This document shows positions 55,701 to 64,000 of a stretch of 64,000 nt of DNA, in pieces. The translations under genes and the position numbers were made by a program. The stretch spans positions 155,112,532 to 155,176,531 of the forward strand of contig CAXKWD010000001.1 of the NCBI GenBank assembly GCA_964059195.1, in the 5' to 3' direction. The notes below the pieces were generated by a model that saw nothing but the letters and a program-made list of their open reading frames with translations, did not search any database and was not told the origin of the DNA. The first letter of the stretch is position 1. Each line of letters opens with the position of its first letter. The DNA comes from Ectobius pallidus (Eukaryota; Arthropoda; Insecta; Blattodea; Ectobiidae).

Positions 55701-56870
55701 TCATCCAAACCCTTGGAAATAAACTACTCCGATGACAAATGTTTGTATTATGCGTCCCCTCATGTCCCTATTGACTTAATTAATGCCAGGAGCCAATGGG
55801 AAGCTGAAAATCGAACTGAACATATTATTTATATTATTTTAATGTCCAATTCCTTCTTATTAGAAGCAATCCAGGGCTGAAAGTAACTCAAGGCCCGTAA
55901 TTACATGATTAAGGGTGGTATAAGGGGACAGTTATATCGATTATTATTTAGTAAATCCTCTTCTTTCAAGAAAAGATCACATCGCAAAAGAAGGGTGGAT
56001 ATTTTACAAATTAAACTTTTTAAATTGGAATATATTTATGTGGGGTTCCAAATTACAGAAAGTTTAACAGAAATGCTATAGTCTACATGTTGTCAAATTA
56101 GTTGTTTATGGTTAAAAATTAATATAAAACAAATGTTGTTCGTTCTACTGATGACGGAATTAGTAGGGCTATTAATTACACTTAACCTCAAGCTATGGAG
56201 GACAAGTATAACTAAGGACATTTTCGTGGAAGCTGTATCTTTCTTAATCAAAGCCAGGACTGCAAAAATACAACGGTTCAAGTTTTCTTAAAGAAGTTTT
56301 ATTTTGGAGATGTCAGTAATGAATACAATATATGAACGTTATGTAATTCTAGGAGGAATCGCTATAGAGATAAAACAAATCTTAAAAAAGAAGTAAATGA
56401 AAGGCAGGCAGTTACAGAAAGGAACAAACGGGGAAATATGAACATATTTAAGGAGATGTTGGGACAAGAACCGCAAGCACAGACAAGTTGCAGAAACAAC
56501 TTTGCCGCAGTCAATAGGAACATAAAACACTCCGGTTATCCATCGAGCGCTAGTTACAAGAGTATCGGTTTACTTCGCTCGGAAAAACATCCCCCATCCG
56601 AGCCCTTTGTAATATATAAACGTCAATGAAGTTTCTATTAAGTTAAGGGGTGGATTGTGCCGGCAGATGGGGAGTTCCTTAATGATCTCGTTCTCACAGT
56701 AACACTATCGGCTGCATGTAACAATGGCACAAGAAGTACAGAAAATATTCCACCATGTATTTTTAAGCTCAGACATAGCTTTGAAGCTATGAAGTTGACA
56801 TGTAATTACCGCAATAAAAGAACAAAATACAAAATCAGAATATTACTACATACATTTAGCCATTTGGTTT
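52756..56870. other. Over 4 kb without recognisable gene or repeat
   Basis: The longest featureless stretch. Uniformly A+T-rich, few simple repeats, no inverted ends seen, and only short frames (for example 56438-56629 and 56657-56872 plus, 56093-56281 minus) without known motifs. If host sequence such as intron or regulatory DNA is retained anywhere in the window, this is the best candidate. Confidence 0.4.
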
Positions 56871-56871
56871 A

Positions 56872-57152
56872 AAAAAATGTAAGTAAGTATAGTATTCCCT
56901 ATCACAGGCCATGGAGGCCCAGAAGGTTCCAGGAGGCTGAGGCTCTCAGAATTTTAGACAATCGACAAATGTAGGTGGTAAGGTTGTCAGCCTTACGCAC
57001 CGGCCGCCTTTACCCCAAGGATTGCTCCTGGTACTCATTTCTGTTAGAGGCTGATACGACTCCAGAGCCATAGTGCCACCAGAAGGATTAGGACAACTGA
57101 AAAACCCCAATCACCTCATTGGGGATCGAACCCGCGACCATAAAAAAATTGT
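56872..57152 (-). mobile_element. tRNA-derived SINE, copy 3, head missing
   Basis: Same family as copies 1 and 2 (TTCCCTATCACAGGCCATGG, CAGCCTTACGCACCGGCCGC, AGGATTGCTCCTGG). It ends at about 57140, just past the B box (GGGGATCGAACCCGCGACC on the plus strand); the A-box half of the head is absent, so it is 5' truncated. An imperfect duplication (AAAAAAATGTA at 56871-56881; AAAAAAATTGTA at 57142-57153) borders it. Confidence 0.85.
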
Positions 57153-58369
57153 ATCAAGTGGAATTTCCATACAATGAGAGTTAGGTAGGCTGTCGATATG
57201 CATACACAAGGTAGCATTGTGTGCCTTCGTGCAAGAGCAGCATGATGAAATTTAAAAAAAGATGAATTTTATTAATTTAAAGCAATATATATATCACCGT
57301 TTTACATGTTTGCAACTTGCCACGCAATGTCAAGTAACGATACTTAACTTAAACCTATTCACATTATTTAAGACAAGATTCATTGTATTGGTGTTTTACA
57401 AGAAGGAATACAGTGATTTGTTTGTTAACCTCTCTACTATTGCTTCCGCGCAGATACCAAGATTTTTAGGTTTAGTGTTAATAGCTTGCCTTTAAAAAGT
57501 AATTAAAATAATTCCATGAGCTATTAAGGGAATGGGAGCCACTGTTCTAAACTATTATCTAATCTGGGTTCGTTTATAGAAAAAGCTTTATTTTACGTCA
57601 AAACTGACAGTTAAGAAGGTTTAAATTGCAACAGAGACAATCAGAACTTTCTACATTTACATATATATTTTTAAAGTGTGGTAATCTGCTTTTTCGGTTT
57701 GAAGGTGTGATGTTGTGGCTGCTTTGTTACGTTTAACTCTAATAGCTTTCGACGTAATGGAAACACGTTTGCCTTCTATTTATAACAAAATGGGCTAACA
57801 GGAGAACGCTATTTTCAATTGAAATCAATTTAAAGCAAACCACGGTTTATATCAACTGCTAATAAAGACCAATAATGGAACTATCGAAAATCGACAATCA
57901 AAATTAGCAGTTAAACATCAATCAGACGCTTTTCATTTGTGGATGATAATGTATTAAAGCCGGATTAAATTTTATTATTCTGGTGAAATGCCAACCCAAA
58001 ATTAATTAGAGGAATTTTACATGAAAAATTGTGTTCAACTACCGGGCGTCAAACGAGTCAGCAAGTCAGTAGATATTTCAGTGCTTATGATAGAATTATT
58101 TATAGAGTTGAACTAAATAAAATAATAGATTAGAAAACTTATACGTAGATTTATTTTCAAAGTGTCGTAATAAGGAAGGTAAATGTCGTAATAGTAAATG
58201 GTAGATTATTCCAGAAAAATATTACAAGAACGTAGGCTATATTATCTTGTCCACTGCAAAGAACACATGTTAGAACGTTAGACAATAGACATCCGGCAAG
58301 GGCGAGGACTGCCGGGGTCGATGTACAGAGAATTGCTAATTATTTTGTCGCAAATGATATAATCTAAGC
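57153..58369. other. No recognisable gene or repeat
   Basis: A+T-rich DNA. A 77-codon plus-strand frame (57262-57495) is not recognised. Confidence 0.35.
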
Positions 58370-58445
58370 CAGGCATGTCCAACTTTAGAGAAACTGGAGG
58401 ACAAATTTATTTAGACGAGACATAGTGTAGGCCGCAGCAAATTTA
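58370..58445 (+). mobile_element. hAT-type 5' terminus, partner not found
   Basis: CAGGCATGTCCAACTTTAGA followed by GGAGGACAAATTTATTTA and GGCCGCAGCAAATTT. 'CAGGGGTGTCCAA' with downstream 'GGGCCGCA' is a terminal type of hAT elements. No right end found. Confidence 0.45.
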
Positions 58446-58557
58446 CCTTATTTTGATTCATATTAACTTAACTAATATGACCCATAAAGACTTCTAATTA
58501 GTTATCACTGTTTCATTAGTAAAAGTTATTTTAAAATACTATGAAAAATAAACAGGG

Positions 58558-58680
58558 AATTGGGCTGGACATGTTGCGCGCATGGGGGAGGAAAGACATA
58601 TTGAACGTCCAACCTATTCCTTTCTTGCCTTCCTGGTCCATACGGGTCCCAGATGACTATAGCAAATAAAGGAATGAACT
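58558..58680 (+). pseudogene. Scrap of a LINE C-terminus
   Basis: The plus frame reads NWAGHVARMGEERHIERPTY (58558 onward). 'W-A-G-H-V-A-R-M' is a hallmark of the C-terminal region of RTE/R1-type non-LTR retrotransposons in insects. Only about 20 codons remain, and the flanks do not extend the match. Confidence 0.55.
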
Positions 58681-58989
58681 AACCAAAAAGTAACTGTGGT
58701 TAAATAGGCTGAATAGATTTATGTTCTTCGAAAAAATGACGCAAGTTTCACACTGTTGTTAACGCATGCATAAACATTTAATGATGAATGCTACAACTGA
58801 AGAGCAAATTCATTTGGACCTTGGAGTGGTTAAAGCAGTGTTAAATAAATATGAAGCACATTCAAATCACATGAGCAATTGGTATGGCATGAGTAAAACT
58901 AACTAGGTTTTCTATAAAGATTGGATTCGCATGGCATGAGTAAAAGAAATTACGTTTTCAATAAGATTGGAAATCACATCACTATGTAG

Positions 58990-59250
58990 GACAAACACGA
59001 TTGGTTGAGAGCTACATCGATCATACCTTAACACATGATTTAAAGGCAAGCTGGTGTACACTAGGGACGGTGTTTGAACCGATGTCCAGTGCTATGAATG
59101 CTGCATATCTAACACGTGGCATGCTTCTCACGATCTCCACACAGTTGTCAGTAATGTTAAAACCGGGCATCGAACCTGCATCCCAATCACCTCATCCGGA
59201 TAAGCTCATTACATCACATAGGACAGGAGTACCTGAAAGCTGGATTTCAA
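58990..59250 (-). mobile_element. Possible tRNA-derived SINE
   Basis: The minus strand from 59250 reads GTAATGAGCTTATCCGGATG (A-box region), then GGGATGCAGGTTCGATGCCC, a good B box with pairing arms. The body would run leftward to about 58990. No tail or duplication was found, and the family is not the one at 28.5 kb. Confidence 0.4.
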
Positions 59251-59809
59251 GGCTGAATAGAAAATAAGATGCCATACCAAGTGGCTCACCCGTTGGCAAG
59301 CGTTTATACTTCACAGATATGCAAAAGTAGAAATGAACGGTCACAATTCTGTCACTCTGTGCCTACACGATTCACGATTGACTGTAGTTTCATATTGCAT
59401 AGACTAGAACCAGTCTACAATAGACGTAGTACAACTTATCTCAAAACTGTACATTCCACCAAAAAATACTGTCAATGACTTTCGTAAATCATTATATTGT
59501 AGGACCTATTCTGTAATTTAAATATTCCTTTTGTACCAAAGATGTGGTAAGAAAAAACAGTAAAAGAAAAAGTAGGCTAACTTATAACATAATGCTTCCA
59601 AGAAAACAAATTTCTCTCTGTACATAGGTTATGCAGGTCTACATTCTAGAAGAAGTTCCTGAAGAAACACTGCTTTTAAGGATTCATCTCCAACCCCATT
59701 TTTTAAATCTAGGAATTATTTATTTTCATACCAGAAAATAAATGTTAACATATGTTTGTGAGACAAAACGAAGTTGCAGCTAATTACGTACACTAGGTCA
59801 AAATGACCT
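59251..59809. other. No recognisable gene or repeat
   Basis: Nothing seen; frames at 59001-59267 and 59269-59478 are not recognised. Confidence 0.3.
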
Positions 59810-60062
59810 TTAAACTAAACTCCGTGAGGTTACATCCCTAACGCTGCGTCATCTACCATAAACAGATGGTAGGATTGGTCAATATGACCTTTAAACTAAA
59901 CTAAACTCCGTGGGGTTACATCCCTTATGGGGTTAGATCTACCATCCTAACGCTGCGTCATCTACCCTAAACAGATGGTAGGATTGGGGGAATGTGGCCA
60001 GCATGCTGACTGCCATGGCCGTTATTTTGTTATCAAGTAGCTCCTCAGTTAGTGAGAAGTTT
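59810..60062 (-). repeat. Interspersed repeat B, copy 3, with internal duplication
   Basis: The minus-strand reading contains GAGGAGCTACTTGATAAC, GGCAGTCAGCATGCTGGCCA and GATGTAACCCCACGGAG, in the order found in copies 1 and 2. A 90-bp internal part (ACTCCGTGRGGTTACATCCC ... CAGATGGTAGGATTGG on the plus strand) is duplicated in tandem at about 59808-59878 and 59882-59976. Confidence 0.6.
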
Positions 60063-60536
60063 CTCTACACAGTTTTTATATTTTATAAATATTTAAAAAA
60101 CCACTTTAACCCTGAGAAATATTTGCAGTCTTGAGACCAAAACTAGCTCTCACAAGCGATCATGGAAGTTCTCGATCGATTCTTCTTTTTCTTCGCCAGC
60201 GGCCAGTTTCGTTTTATCAAGCGTATATTCCGAAAGCATCATCTCTGCAATCTGTCATAAAACTTCAAAGGACTTGACTTTAAAACACTGGTTTCATGTT
60301 TGTTTACTTTTTACTTTCTTTTTTCTGCGCTAACTGCATTTTTACTCATGCAGAAATTATGCCTTATAGGCCCTGATTATTTGGGAAAATATATTCGTAT
60401 TGTTTTTATCTATCGTATTGAAAGTAGAAATAAATTTAAAACGAATGAATGTGTTTAGATATAATTAATACATTAATTTTTAAGGTAGATTATGTTTACT
60501 TATACACGGGTTATAAATATTCTTTGGGACTGAAGT
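60063..60536. other. No recognisable gene or repeat
   Basis: A+T-rich DNA; nothing seen. Confidence 0.3.
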
Positions 60537-61895
60537 ATGTAAAGCAGTGTCCGGCAGATGCTGCAGTTGTGACGTAAGAGCCGATCATCTCGCAAGAGCT
60601 TGAGAGAGCGAGCAGTTGAGTTGTATTCCTGTTAATACGCACTAGCGCAGTGGCGTTCAGTGCAGCAGTAGGGTTAAGGTGAGCCGTTATGGTACATTGA
60701 ATTGCGTGCATTAACCATGGCAAGGGTGCAGAGGTCAGTTAATCAGTGAAATGTATGGTAAATTTAGTGCATTCAGATTAATACTAGACTTACGGAAACG
60801 TCAGGTCACCCTCGGAGACACGCCACATTTTCCAAAGTTGTCTACAGTATGTCATTCAATTACAGACATTAATAATTATGTACAAATATTAGAAGAACTG
60901 GATCAGGATATTTTATTACAGATTTCAAGATTTTGCAAAACTCCAATCCGATATTTGCATATTTGCGACACCATTTTCTGTGGATGTTGACAGTGTTCCA
61001 ACGTCATTGCAACTAGAAGTCATTGATTTGCAAAAGAATATTGAAATGAAAGACCGCTTTCAAAACAAAAAGGATCTATCTATATTTTATAGAAGATTTC
61101 CCCAGGCAACTACATAATATATTTGCTGCTAGAATGTTGAGTATATTTGTATCGACGTATGTATGTGAATAGTTCTTTTCTTGTATGAAGATCTGCAAAC
61201 CACAACATGGAAACCGCCTATCTGATCAGAACATGAAAAATGTTCTCGTTTGTGTGTTAGCCAGACTATGTCTCCTAATATTGCAAAATTAGTGCGCGAG
61301 AAAAGAGGGAAAAAATCTCGACAATGCCTTGAGCTTGGGCACGATAGTGACACAAAGTAAGGGTGTGTATCAAAAGTCTGAATAGGCCTATACTTGGCAA
61401 AGTGCTCACAAAGGTGTATAGTTTAATTTGTATATTTTGTGTATTTTGTATATTTTGTATACTTTAACATTTTTCAGTTTCCGAGTAGACAAAGTTTTGC
61501 AGTACTCCTTAAAGTATTCTTATGTTTTATGTATTTGTATGTTTATAGTAGTTTCGGAGCCTCATTTAAATAACCTGACGCATCCGCACCTGGATGCATT
61601 TCAGATTAGTGTAAGTAGGGCCTATATTAAATTTCATTACAAACAAAACTGTTCTGTTACATTGATTTATCACAGTTGTACTATTTTGTTTTCGTACAAA
61701 TGCATTGTAATTGTGCTATTCCCATACTATCTACGAAGATCGGAGCGCACTCTGTCAATGCATAGGCGTCGTTCCGCCACTGGCCAGTTGAACCCTTCCT
61801 CCACGCTCAGTACGGAGATATTGCCGAGCAAAGAGCGCGGCTGCTCTGTAGTATGACGTCACAGAGCACGGAACATGCCGGTCACTGATGTAAAG
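60537..61895 (+). mobile_element. 1.34-kb hAT element with 8-bp target duplication
   Basis: Exact 8-bp duplications ATGTAAAG at 60537-60544 and 61888-61895 flank an element (60545-61887, 1343 bp) with inverted ends CAGTGTCCGGCAGATGCTG and CAGTGACCGGCATGTTC (right, reverse complement). A shared inner motif TGTGACGT lies about 25-30 bp in from each end. It contains a broken transposase C-terminal half (60757-61320). A GTATATTTT tandem patch lies at 61427-61463. The N-terminal half of the gene is deleted. Confidence 0.93.
60757..61320 (+). pseudogene. hAT transposase C-terminal half, GTF2IRD2/ZBED-like group
   Basis: In successive frames: HFPKLSTVCHSITDINNYVQ; FATPFSVDVDSVPTSLQLEV followed by IDLQKNIEMKDRFQNK; FYRRFPQ; and, after another shift and stops, LSIFVSTYVCE, FFSCMK, NRLSDQNMKNVL. 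The block T-P-F-x-V-D-V-x-x-V-P-x-x-L-Q-x-E-x-I-D-L-Q followed by a dimerisation motif (ML-S-x-F-x-S-T-Y-x-C-E-x-x-F-S-x-M) is characteristic of the hAT group that also gave rise to the vertebrate GTF2IRD2 and ZBED5/FAM200 proteins. At least two frame changes and several stops make it inactive. The DDE N-terminal part is missing. Confidence 0.85.
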
Positions 61896-62436
61896 GATTG
61901 TTTTACTGTTCTGTGGTGTGAACACCTGAGGGTAAATTAAATATCACAAAACCTGGCAAATATTTCTGTTTCAAAGAGATTGTTAATGTAAAACCCATAT
62001 AATGAAATATGTAATGTAATTTAACAAGAAGACTGCAAAGTTCGCTTATCTCGTAAAAAATATCTGTAAATAGCAGTGTTTCTTCTGTTAGTTCTATTTA
62101 GTATACTTCTACTTACAGTACGAAGGTTGTTAAACTCTAGTGTTACACTGCCGTCAACTTACCTGAAAAAAAGAAAACATGAGTAAGTACAAAAATATCT
62201 GATGTAAAACTCAAATAACTTTCTCTGCCCAGATAAAAGTCAGCCTCTTAGCATAATATATTATGTATGACATTCTCTTCATGTAAATTGGTTGTAAAAA
62301 TGAAGAGAATATCGTTACCATATCACACAGCATCCCCGAAGGATACATAACCCAAATAAAATCTTATTAATACACTCTCGTAACTTTCTTTATTTTAAAT
62401 ATGGGAAATACATTTCTCTCACTTCATTTTATGATA
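61896..62436. other. No recognisable gene or repeat
   Basis: A+T-rich DNA; nothing seen. Confidence 0.3.
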
Positions 62437-62705
62437 CAGAAGAAGAGGCCAAATTTCAAAGAGCGTGTGGGGGCTTATAGCTACCCTTCAGAATTGTCTC
62501 GAAAAAAAGTTTCAGCACCCCATGTATAAAACTATAACAAAATCGTTAGAGCTGTTTTCGAAAAGAAAAATAGCGACAAATGAAATTTTCTTCACATAAA
62601 GTCCCCTTAAAGTGAGAGAAAGTTTCAGCAATCTTCGTGTCACATCCTCAGAAGGAATCTAACACAAATACAAAATTTTGTTTTCATACGAATTTACATT
62701 CTGTC
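62437..62705 (-). repeat. Interspersed repeat A, copy 2
   Basis: The minus-strand reading shares GGTTAGATTCCTTCTGAGGA-type, TGAAGAAAATTTCATTTG, GGGGTGCTGAAACTTTTTTT and CTGAAGGGTAGCTATAAGCC with copy 1 (6.1 kb), in the same order. Confidence 0.6.
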
Positions 62706-63439
62706 TGTTTCAGGTGCAGTGCTTACAGTCAAGTGGTCTGAACAGACGAATGTAGGAAGAAATTTAGCAGGAAAAATTGCAAAGCACCTTATAACTTTAT
62801 ATTTAAATTTTTTACAAATTAAAAACTGATTAAAAATTTTGCTTAAAAATAATAATTAATAGAAGCAGATTTTTTGTATTAAAAAAATAATGTAAAAATT
62901 ATCAAAACCATGATGAGAAATAAAAACGGGTAGAATTTCCAGCATGATGTCAGCATCCAAATGATCTTCCTTCATCTTCAATTATATTTCAGTACATAAG
63001 CGTAACATTGATCGTAGGTCATGAAGAAATTTCATTCAATTCATATCGATATTGGATCGGCAGAGAACTTTCATATCTAGGTAAAATAACCATTTCGTCC
63101 CATTCATTTAAATGCCACTCCACTACCTTCTATGGTAATGAAATATTTTGCAGGTTGAAATTTTGCAGGTGTTATCTGGTAGGAGACAAATCTACACAAT
63201 TAATCTTGAGAGGACGTTATAAACTGCTTATTGCTGCACACAGTTTAAGAAGTCATGGCCTATCTTATTCATCTTGCAAATACTGAACAGCAGCGGACTT
63301 GTATAATTTCAGCCTTTTCCATCAAGTTTAAAATAGGTAACAATAAGGCATTAATTATTATTCTTTACACAGACTGTATAGAGCCTATTTTAATAGGCCT
63401 GCCATTTAAAAATCTTACCCGTAGCACAGGAAGATGATA
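62706..63439. other. No recognisable gene or repeat
   Basis: A 92-codon plus-strand frame (63008-63286) is not recognised. Confidence 0.3.
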
Positions 63440-63885
63440 TAACGTGTTCTAATTTGAAATTCGACGTCGCGTTTTCTAGTCCCCATGATCCGAAAATACA
63501 GTTTTCAAAAACATGTATGTTTAAGCCTGTGTGCGCGCCTGTGATCGGCATAACTCGAGAACGAAATATCATATAAAAACAAGATTTTGCATTTGGATTA
63601 CACGTTTATACCTTTTGGTAACGTGACGAAAAGATTGGCGACTTACTTTAATATCACTTTAAAAGAAGAAAATATCATTTTTCCTTGATTTTCTTGAAAA
63701 TAACGCTTTGTGTAAAATGTGTACACGAGATGCTTTTACTAAGAGTTAAGACCTTTATTTGAAATTTTCTTTTTGCAAAAATTATCGGAAGCGTAGTTAT
63801 AAGCCATCCATCGTTTGTACCGCTTAGTATTCGTCTTGCCTGATTATAGAGAAAGCTATATGAATGCATTACATAACATTTTATT
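63440..63885 (+). repeat. Interspersed repeat A, copy 3
   Basis: It shares TTTTCAAAAACATGTATGTT, GTGTGCGCGCCTGTGA, ATATAAAAACAAGATTTTGC, GAGATGCTTTTACTAAGAGT and GCGTAGTTATAAGCCATCC with copy 1, in order. It is separated from copy 2 by only about 740 bp and lies in the opposite orientation, so copies 2 and 3 form a loose inverted pair. Confidence 0.6.
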
Positions 63886-64000
63886 TGGTGTGTTATCACT
63901 TGGAGATGTTACATGAAGTATGCAACGACTTTTCATCCTATTAAAATCACTGAATATAATTTCATTCTTTTCCAATTTTGTCCAAAATTGCTTCAAACAT

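Overview
The window looks like intergenic or intronic DNA from a large, repeat-rich arthropod genome, most likely an insect. The evidence is an A+T-rich background (about 64-65% A+T by eye), many microsatellites, tRNA-derived SINEs with internal pol III A/B boxes, 5'-truncated LINEs ending in (AAAT)n, and several families of eukaryotic cut-and-paste transposons (mariner, hAT, pogo-like, foldback-like). A cockroach- or termite-like hemimetabolous insect fits best, but the species assignment is only an impression. I found no intact host protein gene, no rRNA, no functional tRNA, no CRISPR array and nothing bacterial or viral. Most open frames are either transposase/RT remnants or chance frames through simple repeats.

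Layout, left to right. 1-4.4 kb: mostly featureless, with an (AAAG)n tract and faint DNA-transposon ends. 4.46-5.14 kb: a palindromic mariner derivative made of two inverted copies of the transposase 3' end. 6-9.3 kb: interspersed repeat A copy 1, a truncated LINE with an open 3' coding end (7.68-8.63 kb), and an inverted repeat with a hammerhead-like core (8.88-9.25 kb). 11.4-17.4 kb: a SINE-like insert with poly(A), a deleted hAT element with perfect 8-bp target duplication (13.72-14.68 kb), a foldback-like element whose inverted ends contain 22-bp tandem repeats and which has a 9-bp duplication (15.69-16.30 kb), and a 255-bp hAT-like MITE (17.11-17.37 kb). 17.4-25 kb: repeat B copy 1, a 43-bp perfect palindrome, and large purine/pyrimidine tracts. 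25.3-31.5 kb: a Tc1/mariner C-terminal scrap inside an inverted repeat, two SINE copies with target duplications, a second hammerhead-like inverted repeat, and LINE 3' ends. 33.7-44.7 kb: SINE remnants, repeat B copy 2, a 539-bp MITE with about 90-bp inverted ends, a pogo-like element, and a 144-bp hairpin MITE. 44.8-46.6 kb: an old element interrupted by a minus-strand LINE. 48.2-48.8 kb: an unexplained inverted duplication. 50.46-51.80 kb: the second palindromic mariner, itself split by a different, internally deleted mariner. 52-58 kb: mostly featureless, with one further SINE copy at 56.9-57.1 kb. 58.3-64 kb: scraps of hAT and LINE, repeat B copy 3, a 1.34-kb hAT element with a decayed GTF2IRD2-like transposase, and repeat A copies 2 and 3.

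The most interesting signals are: (1) two copies of the same palindromic mariner foldback, sharing the same central junction, so the palindrome itself was mobile; (2) exact nesting of one mariner inside another; (3) a foldback element with minisatellite inverted ends; (4) three hammerhead-ribozyme-like cores in inverted-repeat or isolated contexts; (5) a strong excess of the octamer TAGGCCTA (22 exact copies counted by eye, with fewer than one expected). No genes act together here; the region records layered transposition.
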